Part shown: positions 22,347-34,000 of the stretch, piece by piece
Numbering within the stretch: position 1 is the first letter of the stretch
Layout of the letters: each line of letters starts with the position of its first letter
Assembly: GCA_018136815.1 (NCBI GenBank)
Contig: CM030945.1
Span: forward strand, 1,483,377-1,547,376
Direction of reading: 5' to 3'
Origin: Isochrysis galbana
Lineage: Eukaryota > Haptophyta > Isochrysidales > Isochrysidaceae
Length of the DNA stretch: 64,000 nucleotides
Translations under genes and position numbers: made by a program
The notes under the pieces: generated by a model
The model's input: only the letters and a program-made list of their open reading frames with translations
What the model was told of the DNA's origin: nothing
Databases searched by the model: none

Positions 22347-23379
22347 AACGTAAACACTCCGGAATCATACGATAAACAAACCCTCCCCGTGCGACAAAGG
22401 CTGAGGTCGCGATCGCTCGTCATGCGCGAAGAAATACGGAAAGAGAGCGCAAAACTACGCAAACGAAGGGTTCAAACTATCGTTAAAGTGAAAACTCGTC
22501 CGCTGAAGCCAACGCGGAGGGTCGAGGAGAGGTCCAAACTCGCGCGGGGGGAAGAAGGCGATGTGCAGAGAGAACTTCTAGACAAGCGACGAGCAAGGGG
22601 CGACGAAACAAGACGCGAGACGCGGGGCGCGTGCCATTCGTTCTTCCTTTCTTTCACCGAAAACGCGGCGAAACTAACGTTAAACATCGGTACCCCCTCC
22701 GCGAGAATCGCGAAGAAGAACGGACGAGATGGAGGCAATCATCGAAGGAATCGCGAGAGGAATCGAAGCGAGGGGGGGGAAACAGCGCGCGCGGGGGGGG
22801 GAACGAACGACGGCCGGAGGAAACGAACCGCGCGCGGAGGAGAAGAACCTCGCGCGGGGGGGGAATAATATAACGGCCGGAGGCGACGGATGGCACGCCG
22901 AGAGGAAGAACCTGCCGCGGGGGGCGAGGGACCGAGGGCACGGCGGGGCAGCGTGGGAGGGCGCGAGGGTGATCTCGGAGCGAGATCGCGTCCTTTCCCT
23001 CGCGGAGCGCAGAGAGACCCCCACGGAACATCCTGGGACCGGAGAATGTTTTGGACGAAACTTCCCTCCGTCGGCCGAGGAGAGGAGGACGGAGAGAGAG
23101 AGAGAGAGAGTCTCGCAGAGCAACTGCGGAACGAGAAGTCGAAGTCATGCCGGTTTATTACCTTAAACGAGCCAACAATTATAGTAACAGCAAAAACAAA
23201 ATTCGAATCGCAAATTTCGAGACCAAAATCTGCAAACCTGGACTTGAGACCATGGGGAATCCGAATCTGTGTGTCTTGTGCGTCAGTGGCAACACGGGGA
23301 ACTGTTCAATTGTAATTGTGAGCGCGTACCTTACACGAATATTCATGCCTACAGCCTTCAGATGGGCAGGAATACAACA
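22347..23379 (-). repeat. 3' LTR of gypsy copy A
   Basis: On the minus strand this unit starts TGTTGTATTCC immediately after a G6 polypurine tract (plus-strand C run 23380-23385). The right edge is fixed because the same GGAATACAACA end occurs at 35477 and 40653, each time followed by different sequence. The left edge (AACGTAAACACTCC) is inferred from its abutment to another LTR at 35478. It contains a (AG)9 run at 23093-23110. Terminal dinucleotides are TG...TT rather than TG...CA, so the outer edge is less certain than the inner one. Confidence 0.7.
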
Positions 23380-23643
23380 CCCCCCGACTTAAATCGAGAC
23401 GTCTCCCGATGTCGAGCCAAGAGAGTTCATTTAACCATACGAGACGAGAGACTTAGAAGAGGAGGATTAACCCATGGATCCAAAGCGAGCACAAAATCGG
23501 CAGCTTAGCGCGGCGGCCCCCGATTTCGTACGCCACGTCCTACCACGTTCTCCCTTTTACAGGAGTTTTGCTCGGGCAGTTGCGCTGGGTCAGGCGCTGA
23601 CGCGACGCTAATCATCCACTTCCGGTCGACTTAGCACTTAGCG

Positions 23644-25716
23644 CTACGAACGTGAACGAGAACGGGTACGACTTGAAGGCAGATCAGGAGGAATACGATT
23701 TGACTCTTGAACTCGACGTGGAACTTGATTAGACTGGGGACTTGAACTTGGACTTGAAGAGGAGTCTACAGCGGAGTGAGCTTGGGGTTGAACCGGACGG
23801 CGGTCGAAAGTGGTGTCGTACGACTCAACTAGATCAGCACAACGCCGAAGCAACTCAATTCGAGACTCCCAAGTAGCTTCAGAACGAGGATAGCCGCGCC
23901 ATTTGACGAGATACTTGAATGAAACTCCATCGCCCTTGCGATCGAGTAACTCTTCGACCAAGTACTCATCTTCAGCGAGCGGAGACGAATCGGTGACGGT
24001 GAAGTACGGACGAAGATTGGAAATGTGAACTTCATCCTTGACTTGACGATTTTCGAGATCGCGTAGACGGTAGCGAGTGGCCGAGATGGCTTCTTCTACT
24101 CGGTAGGGACCGGAGTAGAGATATTGAAGTTTGTTGGCGTGGCCAGGGATTCGACGACAAACTCTGTCTCCTGGTTTGAAGGTGACACCGAGTTTAGACT
24201 TTTGAGAGGCGGAGCGCATCGATTCGCGTTGGGCTTCTTGAGTACTTTCGAGGGCGGAACGCCACGACTCGAGAAGCTTCTTATTGAGCTCGGTGGCGTA
24301 AATGACGGCATCGGACGGAGGCCTAGATGGAAGGAACTCGAGAACAGGAGCAGGGTCAGCAAGTTGAGCTGGAAGACGAAGCTCCCGACCAAACAAGATA
24401 GCCGCGGGTGACTTGGGTACGACGCGACCGGCGGTCGCTCGCATAGACATGAGAAGAAACGGAAGGTGGTCGACCCAATGGGCGCCGCCTTCATTGGAGA
24501 CTCGAGTCATCGTGAGGAGAGTTTGTTGAGCTCTTTCCACTAGCCCTACGCCTTCGTGGCGATAAGCTTCAGTAGTGCTCAAGTCCGTTCCGGTCGCTTT
24601 GAGAATTAGGTCAACTAATCGAGAGCAAAGATTCGAGCCGGCGTCGGTTCGAAGTTGGCGAGGGACTCCATAACGAGAGACAATGAGACGCATGAAGACG
24701 TCTAGACATTTCGCGGAAGAGGGGTTACCGTTGCAAGGCTCAGCTTCAATCCAACGAGAGAGAGAATCGACGAAAACAATTAGCTTATCAAAACCGGAGC
24801 GGCCGGATACGAAATCGTGGGTGGGAGCCATCGAAAGAATATCGCAATAGACGACGTCGAAAGGATAGGATCCGATAGAAAGACCGGATGGATGGGCGAG
24901 CGGTCGCGGTAACGGTTTGCCAAGAGTGCATTCATGGCACTCTCGAACGTATTCCGATACAGAGGCGGACAAGCCAGGCCAGTACACTCGAGTACGAAGT
25001 AGGGTAGACATCCGTGTCGCACCGGGGTGACCAAGGTGGTCATGGTAGGCGCGGAGGTATGTGTCACGAAGGGACTCCGGAATGTATAAACGAAGAGGAG
25101 CCTCTTCCGCTTCTGACGAACGGTAGTAGAGTAGGCCATCACGAAGGAGGAATCGGGATCTCTTCTTCGACGACGAGCCAAGGTCAGAGACCAGATCGGC
25201 GGTGATCGAACCGTGAGCTTTCGGAAGGGTCGACGCGAGTTCAGAAAGGATCGAGCTAGCGAACTCGTCGGTAGAGAGCGCTTGACGCAATTCGTCGGCA
25301 TGAGGCACGCCCACATCGAGATACGAGGAGGTAATCGACTCCGAAGATTCCGATGCTTGACGAGCGAGCCTATCGTTTGCTTGTTGGCGGCGAGCAGTGA
25401 GGGTGGATGAAGTAACCGCGGCGGCAACTATGTCGTTAATTTCAAAAGAATCGAAAGAATGGACCTCACTCTCCTCGTGGTGGAGAGGATCGTGGTCGGG
25501 CTCGAGAGCAACTAAGCGGACAAGCCGTCGGCGTCCCAGTGAGTGACTCCAGGTTTGTGCACGACGTCGAATCGATATTCGGCTAGCTTTAGGACCCATC
25601 GCATGAGGCGCGAGGCTGGACCACCGGTGACTTGATCTTTCATCGTGTGAAGCCAGCGCAAAGCTGAATGGTCTACGACGAGGGTGAAGTGGCGACCCCA
25701 AAGATAAGGCCTCCAA
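23644..25716 (-). mobile_element. Gypsy copy A: integrase and chromodomain
   Basis: 690-codon frame; true integrase-side sequence starts near codon 69 (about 25512), where an RNase H frameshift joins it. Zinc finger H225/H230 and C260/C263 (YHDHLGH, CHEC), DDE triad D292, D358 (RTDAGSN) and E394 (VERAQQ). A GPY/F module (YSGPYRV) lies near 535, and a chromodomain at about 585-632 (YLVKWRGY). This order defines a chromodomain-bearing Ty3/gypsy element. The enzyme inserts the cDNA; the chromodomain is expected to direct it to modified chromatin. The C-terminal tail is Ser/Pro/Arg-rich. All catalytic residues are present. Confidence 0.92.
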
Positions 25717-27050
25717 TTTCGGATCGATTCTAGCGCTGCTAAAAGTTCGATTTCAGTAACTGTCCAATGGCGCTCAGCCGGACTCAAACTACGACCGTAG
25801 TATGCAACGACGCGCTCTCTCCCTTCGTCGTCCTTCTGAGCAAGGACGCCGGCGATGCCGAGCTTGCTAGCACCGTCGGTCTTAACGAGGAAAGGACGGT
25901 CGTCTCGAGGAGGTGCGAGTACGGGTTCTTCACAGATAGCTTGCTTGAGATCTTCGATAGCCTGGCGACAGGCTTCTGTTTGCGACTCGACCGGGACATC
26001 GCACCCTTTCCGCGTGAGAGCGGTTAACGGCGCTGCACGGATCGCAAAACGGCGTATAAAACGGCGGTAGTACGAGCACAGTCCAAGGAAAGAACGGACG
26101 GCTTCGATAGAGTTGATTTGGGTAGGGTCGATTTTCGAGACGGCTTCCACTTTCTTGGGATCCATCCGAAGACCTTCACGCGAAACAACGTGGCCGAGAT
26201 ATTCAGCCGAGGTGGCAAAGAAAACGCATTTCGACATCTTGCAAGTGAGGCCCGCCCAGATGAGACGTTCCAAGACAAGATCAAGACGGTGTAACATTTG
26301 TTGGAATGACGACTCTTCCCTGGCCTGCAGCGAGTCACCTACGCCTGTCGACCAGGCGCCGACATCATCCAAGTATGGCATACAAATCTCCCATGCCAGC
26401 CCACCGAGAACGGCGTCCATGAGGCGGCACATATACGAGGGACCGGATTGAACACCAAAAGGCAAGTAATTGAACTCGTACTTGCCGCGATGAGTAGTGA
26501 ACGCGGTGATATGTTTATCGGACTCTTTGATCGGTATACCCCAGAAACCAGATGCCAGGTCCAGGGTGCAAAGGAATAGAGAATCAAGGTTGCCTTGGCC
26601 GGACGACAATCGGTCGATGGCTTCTACCGTGAGGGGAAGAGGGCTGTCCTCTAGACGAAGCTTGGAGTTGACGTCGCGATAATCTACGCAGAAACGTACG
26701 GAGCCATCCTTCTTAGTGACTAGCACGACTCGAGAGGCCCACGACGAATTTGATTTCCTAATGATGCCCGCGGACTCCATCTTGCAAACTTCGTCCTCTA
26801 TGATCTTCTCACCCTCTCGTCCAACTCTAGACGGTGCGTGGAGGTGAGCTTCGGCTCCGGGGTTGAGCGGTAGCTCTACCTCCATCACGTGAGTGTGATT
26901 CGGGTTGGTCGGGTCAATTGCGAAAGCAGCGATACGTCGGGCCAGTAGACGACGAACTTGTTCACGTTGGGGCATCGAGAGACGGCCTTCGGGGTCGATC
27001 TTGGCTGCCTCGAGGAGCTTACGCTGGTCCTCGTCGAGCGACTCAATCAC
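25512..27050 (-). mobile_element. Gypsy copy A: reverse transcriptase and RNase H
   Basis: 512 residues. Reverse transcriptase shows D164 (CTLDLASGF), LPFGVQSGPS and the YLDD active site at 226-229. The RNase H region has D392 (KTDGAS) and a TEIELLAALE helix, and ends in WDADGLSA followed by TAG. Copy B reads LSR at the same place with a differently placed one-base loss. The ancestral sequence therefore probably read GLSRLVALEPD straight into integrase. The stop is thus a single-base deletion, not a designed frame boundary. Confidence 0.92.
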
Positions 27051-27121
27051 ATCCGGCGAGTTAACGGCCCCGACGCGGCGATATGTTCCAGCGTGAATTT
27101 TGAATCGAACCTGTAGCGAAG

Positions 27122-28427
27122 CTACAGGATGGAACGACGGAAGGTGTAGAGGTTTGGGTCAGTGTTGACCACCGTAACCGCGATGGTGTGGTCGGCGTTC
27201 GACCTCTCTACTTGGGGAATGACGAGAGGAGAGCTATCGATCGTTTCACGCGTAGGGAGTCGGTCCACGAGCATGGCGCAGTCTTCGTGTTCTCGAAGAG
27301 CTAGCGGAATTCGGACGTGAAACGTTGCCCGATGATAGGCCGGGATCGTGATAGGTTCGTGGGTGTTATAGGAGGTACTCGGAGCCACATGATGCCGGCG
27401 CTTTGGCGGCAAACTCATCGGCCGTGCTGAAGAGAGGCTCGGTGACTAGCTGGTTGTCGTTTTTGGTGGCCTGCGGCCCTCGGAAGAAGTCAGTCGTGAT
27501 TGGGTTCGCGGAGGTCGGACAGACCTGTGCACAAGTCATGCTGACAGGGACCACCGCTATCGGTGACGTCGAGACGCGAAAGATCGGCGGAGCGTCGGGG
27601 CTTGGACTGCCATTAACCTCAAGAGGAGCCACCGTGGATGGAGCACCGAGGGTGATAGAGCCGTCCGCGCTGTCGGAGGCGAGCTGAATCGAAGCGGCGT
27701 GCGTGGCTAAGAAGTCGTTCCCGAGCAGCAGCATCGGGTTGCCTTCAATCACCATGAACGTATGACGAAAGAGAAATCCACCGACGGAGAAGACGATTCG
27801 AGCCTTGCCTCGCGTGATAAGAGGCAGGCCGTCCGGACCGTGAAGCGGTGTCACTACGGCTTGTGGCAGCCGCTCGACGCATGCGTCTTTGGGTAGGCTG
27901 GACAAGAGGGAAGTGGTCACGACCGACGGGCCAGCTCCGGTGTCAGCGAGTGTGCTGTTGACCGTGAGAGCGGAGTCGGCTAAGATAACTCCTTCTTTGC
28001 CGGTAGCCTCGCCGGAGCGGCAGACCACTAGGTCTCGAACATATAGGCAATGCCTTGGGTAGGCAGATGGTAGGGTATCCACGACGCTATCCGGTCGGTG
28101 CGCGGTCACGTGTGCGATGGTGTCGGACGGGGACGGGGTTGGTCGACAGCGTGGTTGCTCGGGTGAATTCGTCGTCGTGGTGATCGTCGTCTCTTCGGGT
28201 AATCCGACTGCCGCTATCGTGGCAGAGGGTCTAGAGGCGTCGTCCTCGTTGGTAGCGGTGCAGGGTGATAGCTTGGGACTAGTGTATCCCAGGCCTCTCT
28301 TGTCGGTGGGGTGCCTCGGGTGGTCGGACATCTTTTCCCAGTCTTTCTCGAGACGAGCTTGGGCTTCTGTCTTGGGTCTTCGAACTAATGAGGCTAGCTC
28401 TTCGGCGCGGATGCCTTTGGCTTCCAC
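27122..28427 (-). mobile_element. Gypsy copy A: protease and linker, frameshifted
   Basis: The frame 28427-27366 holds the retropepsin-like protease with LADTGAGPS and LLLGNDFL. A shift near 27366-27420 separates it from the frame 27418-27122 (THEPITIPAYH, ALREHEDCAMLVDRLP). In copy B the two are continuous, so the shift is a local indel in copy A. Confidence 0.85.
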
Positions 28428-28714
28428 GAACTCGATCGGCGCTCGGACGGCAGCGGCGAGGTCGGATTCCTCGTCGGCGCCTCGTCCGGCTAGAGCTTGC
28501 GCTCTTATTTCGTCAGCGGTTTCGAGCGTGACGTTGGACCATTTCTGGTCCCCCGTTCACTCCGAATGCTTGCCATTGTTGGCGCCGCTTCCGGAGAGTC
28601 GTCGGCGTCGTCGGACGCGGCGAGCTCGCGCGTGCCGGAGGCGGGGCGGTCCATGGAGAGAATGGGTCGTGGAGAGTAGACTCGGAGGCGTAGAGTGGCG
28701 TGTCGTTGTCGTGG

Positions 28715-29489
28715 TTATCGTGGGTTTCTTTTGGTCTTCGTGGTTGTCTGACTCGGGAGTAGCTGGACGGGAAACAACGGGGTCGGAAGAAACTTCACTA
28801 GATTCCCTCCCCCTCTCATAACGATGAAGAGCCGACCACGGCTCGTATGCGGTAGCCTCAGTCGAGCTAAGGAAGGCCGGTCCGATAGGCTGCGCCGCGC
28901 GCAAGCGAGTAGCTCCAACGCGGACAGTTTCTTCGTCGATGGCTGGTCTCCCTGTTGGCTCAAATGTCGAAGAAGAACAGGCATCCAATGGGTCGCCATC
29001 GCTCCAGCTACACCGACGTAGGTGCGGCTGCGAAGAGCGCCACGGTGCGGTGAAGGAGAGAGGTTAGCCATGGCCGACTCACGGCCATCCACGACGCAGG
29101 TTGGCTGGAGAGGCGGCAGCCCTTTGGTGAGGTACAACCCGGTGGCTTTCTGGTGTCCAGTGCCGTGCTCCCAGGGTTGGACGAATTGGGTCGGGGTCAA
29201 CCCCCCGACTAAACGGCGAGCTTCCGCATGCATCCGAGGGTTCTCGACCGCTACAAACGGAGCAGTGGCGGAGGCCATTGACTTGAAGACGCGGCGGCCG
29301 ACTCAAGAGCGGCACGACGTCCGGGTTCTTGGGAGAGCCATTGACTGCTGACAGCGGAGAGGTACGTGCAGGCGGGTGGGCGATGACTAGGTCCCAACCT
29401 AGGTTTTGGACATGAAGCGCGTCGCCTTGGAAGTGGGGCACGTAATCAATCTCGGAAGGATACAAATCGCACGTAGCTACATCAAGCAC
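28715..29489 (-). pseudogene. Gypsy copy A: methyltransferase domain, broken
   Basis: Same cytosine-methyltransferase-like domain as in copy B (33085-33690), but single-base losses at about 29371 (GTGCAGGCGGG instead of GTGCAGGGCGGG) and about 29291 disrupt the frame. The first one falls in the catalytic PPC motif. The C-terminal half (FVAVENP, TQFVQPWEHG, SRTYVGVAGAMA) is intact. Upstream it runs into the scaffold gap. Confidence 0.8.
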
Positions 29490-29502
29490 CGGCGAGTAGG
29501 AA

Positions 29503-29602
29503 NNNNNNNNNNNNNNNNNNNNNNNNNNNNNNNNNNNNNNNNNNNNNNNNNNNNNNNNNNNNNNNNNNNNNNNNNNNNNNNNNNNNNNNNNNNNNNNNNN
29601 NN
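29503..29602. other. Scaffold gap (100 N) between gypsy copies
   Basis: Exactly 100 N. Left of it copy A breaks off inside the methyltransferase domain; right of it copy B starts in the RNase H-integrase junction. The gap may hide the rest of both elements or may be an artefact of joining repeats. Confidence 0.99.
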
Positions 29603-31020
29603 CCTCGAGATGGAGAGGATCGTGATCGGGCTCGAGAGCAACTAGCGGGATAAGCCGTCGGCGTCCCAGTGAGTGACTCCAGGTTTGTGCACGACGTCGA
29701 ATCGATATTCGCTAGCTTAGGACCCATCGCATGAGGCGCGAGGCTGGACCACCGGTGACTTGATCTTTCATCGTGTGAAGCCAGCGCAAAGCTGAATGGT
29801 CTACGACGAGGGTGAAGTGGCGACCCCAAAGATAAGGCCTCCAATTTCGGATCGATTCTAGCGCTGCTAGAAGTTCGATTTCAGTGACTGTCCAATGGCG
29901 CTCAGCCGGACTCAAACTACGACCGTAGTATGCAACGACGCGCTCTCTCCCTTCGTCGTCTTCTGAGCAGGACGCCGGCGATGCCGAGCTTGCTAGCACC
30001 GTCGGTCTTAACGAGGAAAGGACGGTCGTCTCGAGGAGGTGCGAGTACGGGTTCTTCACAGATAGCTTGCTTGAGATCTTCGATAGCCTGGCGACAGGCT
30101 TCTGTTTGCGACTCGACCGGGACATCGCACCCTTTCCGCGTGAGAGCGGTTAACGGCGCTGCACGGATCGCAAAACGGCGTATAAAAACGGCGGTAGTAC
30201 GAGCACAGTCCAAGGAAAGAACGGACGGCTTCGATAGAGTTGATTTGGGTAGGGTCGATTTTCGAGACGGCTTCCACTTTCTTGGATCCATCCGAAGACC
30301 TTCACGCGAAACAACGTGGCCGAGATATTCAGCCGAGGTGGCAAAGAAAACGCATTTCGACATCTTGCAAGTGAGGCCCGCCCAGATGAGACGTTCCAAG
30401 ACAAGATCAAGACGGTGTAACATTTGTTGGAATGACGACTCTTCCCTGGCCTGCAGCGAGTCACCTACGCCTGTCGACCAGGCGCCGACATCATCCAAGT
30501 ATGGCATACAAATCTCCCATGCCAGCCCACCGAGAACGGCGGTCCATGAGGCGGCACATATACGAGAGACCGGATTGAACACCAAAAGGCAAGTAATTGA
30601 ACTCGTACTTGCCGCGATGAGTAGTGAACGCGGTGATATGTTTATCGGACTCTTTGATCGGTATACCCCAGAAACCAGATGCCAGGTCCAGGGTGCAAAG
30701 GAATAGAGAATCAAGGTTGCCTTGGCCGGACGACAATCGGTCGATGGCTTCTACCGTGAGGGGAAGAGGGCTGTCCTCTAGACGAAGCTTGGAGTTGACG
30801 TCGCGATAATCTACGCAGAAACGTACGGAGCCATCCCTTCTTAGTGACTAGCACGACTCGAGAGGCCCACGACGAATTTGATTTCCTAATGATGCCCGCG
30901 GACTCCATCTTGCAAACTTCGTCCTCTATGATCTTCTCACCCTCTCGTCCAACTCTAGACGGTGCGTGGCGGTGAGCTTCGGCTCCGGGGTTGAGCGGTA
31001 GCTCTACCTCCATCACGTGA
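29603..31020 (-). pseudogene. Gypsy copy B: reverse transcriptase and RNase H, multiply frameshifted
   Basis: About 97-98% identical to 25590-27020 in copy A and containing YLDD, but broken by at least six single-base indels (near 29645, 29711, 29960, 29970, 30187, 30287, 30541, 30833 and 31040, compared with A). They cluster towards the scaffold gap. No integrase remains on this side of the gap. Either real decay or unpolished long-read sequence. Confidence 0.85.
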
Positions 31021-34000
31021 GTGTGATTCGGGTTGGTCGGTCAATTGCGAAAGCAGCGATACGTCGGGCCAGTAGACGACGAACTTGTTCACGTTGGGGC
31101 ATCGAGAGACGGCCCTCGGGGTCGATCTTGGCTGCCTCGAGGAGCTTACATTGGTCCTCGTCGAGCGACTCAATCACATCCGGCGAGTTAACGTCACCGA
31201 CGCGGCGATAAGTTCCAGCGTGAATCTTGAATCGAACCTGTAACGAAGCTACAGGATGGAACGACGGAAGATGTAGAGGTTTGGGGTCAGTATTGACCAC
31301 CGTAATCGCGATGGTGTGGTTGGAGTTCGGCCTCTCTACTTGAGGGATGACGAGAGGAGAGCTATCGATCGTTTCACGCGTAGGTAGTCGGTCCACGAGC
31401 ATGGCGCAATCTTCGTGTTCTCGAAGAGCTAGTGGAATTCGGACGTGAAACGTTGCCCGATGATAGGCCGGGATCGTGATAGGTTCGTGGGTATATAGGA
31501 GGTACTCGGAGCCACATGATGCCGGCGCTTTGGCGGCAAACTCATCGGCCGTGTTGAAGAGAGGCTCGGAGACTAGCTGGTTGTCGTTTTCGGCGGCCTG
31601 AGGCCCTCGGAAGAAGTCAGTCGTAATTGGGTTCGCGGAGGTCGGACAGACTTGTGCACAAGTCAGGCTGACAGGGACCATCGCTATCGGTGACGTCGAG
31701 ACGCGAAAGATCGGCGGGGCGTCGGGGCTTGGACTGCCATTAACCTCAAGAGGAGCCACCGTGGATGGAGCACCGAGGGTGATAGAGCCGTCCGCGCTGT
31801 CGGAGGCGAGCTGAATCGAAGCGGCGTGCGTGGCTAAGAAGTCGTTCCCGAGCAGCAGCATCGGGTTGCCTTCAATCACCATGAACGTATGACGAAAGAG
31901 AAATCCACCGACGGAGAAGACGATTCGAGCCTTGCCTCGCGTGATAAGAGGCAGGCCGTCCGGACCGTGAAGCGGTGTCACTACGGCTTGTGGCAGCCGC
32001 TCGACGCATGCGTCTTTGGGTAGGCTGGACAAGAGGGAAGTGGTCACGACCGACGGGCCAGCTCCGGTGTCAGCGAGTGTGCTGTTGACCGTGAGAGCGG
32101 AGTCGGCTAAGATAACTCCTTCTTTGCCGGTAGCCTCGCCGGAGCGGCAGACCACTAGGTCTCGAACATATAGGCAATGCCTTGGGTAGGCAGATGGTAG
32201 GGTATCCACGACGCTATCCGGTCGGTGCGCGGTCACGTGTGCGATGGTGTCGGACGGGGACGGGGTTGGTCGACAGCGTGGTTGCTCGGGTGAATTCGTC
32301 GTCGTGGTGATCGTCGTCTCTTCGGGTAATCCGACTGCCGCTATCGTGGCAGAGGGTCTAGAGGCGTCGTCCTCGTTGGTAGCGGTGCAGGGTGATAGCT
32401 TGGGACTAGTGTATCCCAGGCCTCTCTTGTCGGTGGGGTGCCTCGGGTGGTCGGACATCTTTTCCCAATCTTTCTCGAGACGGGCTTGGGCTTCTGTCTT
32501 GGGTCTTCGAACTAATGAGGCTAGCTCTTCGGCGCGGATGCCTTTGGCTTCCACGAACTCGATCGGCGCTCGGACGGCAGCGGCGAGGTCGGATTCCTCG
32601 TCGGCGTTTCGTCCGGCTAGAGCTTGCGCTCTTATTTCGTCAGCGGTTTCGAGCGTGACGTTGGACCATTTCTGGTCCCCGTTCACTCCGAATGATTGCC
32701 ATTGTTGGCGCCGCTTCCGGAGAGTCGTCGGCGTCGTCGGACGCGGCGAGCTCGCGCGTGCCGGAGGCGGGGCGGTCCATGGAGAGAATGGGTCGTGGAG
32801 TGTAGACTCGGAGGCGTGGAGTGGCGTGTCGTTGTCGTGGTTATCGTGGGTTTCTTTTTGGTCTTCGTGGTTGTCTGACTCGGGAGTAGATGGACGGGAA
32901 ACAACGGGGTCGGAAGAAACTTCACTCGTTTCCCTCCCCCTCTCATAACGATGAAGAGCCGACCACGGCTCGTAGGCGGTAGCCTCGGTCGAGCTAAGTG
33001 AAGGCCGGTCCAATAGGCTGCACCGCGCGCAAGCGAGTAGCTCTAACGCGGACAATTTCTTCGTCGACGTCTGGTCTCGCTGTTGGCTCAAATGTCGAAG
33101 AAGAACCGGCATCCAATGGATCGCCATCGCTCCAGCTACACCGACGTAGGTGCGGCTGCGAAGAGCGCCACGGTGCGGTGAAGGAGAGAGGTTAGCCATG
33201 GCCGACTCACGGCCATCCACGACGCAAGTTGGCTGGAGGGGCGGCAGCCCTTTGGTGAGGTACAACCCGGTGGCTTTCTGGTGTCCAGTGCCGTGCTCCC
33301 AGGGTTGGACGAATTGGGTCGGGGTCAACCCCCCGACTAAACGGCGAGCTTCCGCATGCATCCGAGGGTTCTCAACCGCTACAAACGGAGCAGTGGCGGA
33401 GGCCATTGACTTGAAGACGCGGGCGGCCGACTCAAGAGCGGCACGACGTCCGGGTTCTTGGGAAAGCCATTGGCTGCTGGCGGCGGAGAGGTACGTGCAG
33501 GGCGGGTGGGCGATGACTAGGTCCCAACCTAGGTTTTGGACATGAAGCGCGTCGCCTTGGAAGTGGGGCACGTAGTCAATCTCGGAAGGATATAAATCGC
33601 ACGTAGCTACATCAGCTCCGGCGAGTAGGAACATGGAGGAGACGACGCCGCTAGTCTCACCAACGACGAGAACTCGTGGGGCGTGACAGCCAGAAGTCAG
33701 CCCGTCTTGGACTTGTTGACTCGTCTTCGTGAGCTCAGCGCAAAGCTCATCGAAGTGCTTGGGTAGCGCGGCGGCAGGCGAGGCTAAGGTGCCACTGCGC
33801 GGCCGGCGGAGCTCTTGGGCTGCCTCCGTGAGGTGCCGAGGTAATACCACCGCAGAGCCGCTCGCTCGTGCACGAAGAGAGGCGAGAGCGTGGAGAGCGG
33901 GTGACGGGGTATCATCGCGGGTGCCGACATCGGAGTTGTTTCGAGAGGAATCGAAGGACTGGATCGCGGACGCATTGATCGCTGCCACGCGCATGATGGT

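Noticed and set aside
22347-23379. Arg/Glu-rich ORFs inside the LTR (for example 22389-22868)
   Set aside because: The frames are not kept among the three LTR copies and lie in G-rich repeats, so they are not treated as genes.
25512-25720. Programmed frameshift between RNase H and integrase
   Set aside because: Copies A and B break the frame at different bases, and restoring either base gives one ORF. Random indels explain it better.
32244-32948. Plus-strand ORFs of 234 codons in both gypsy copies
   Set aside because: They are antisense shadows of the polyprotein. Conservation between copies reflects the minus-strand element.
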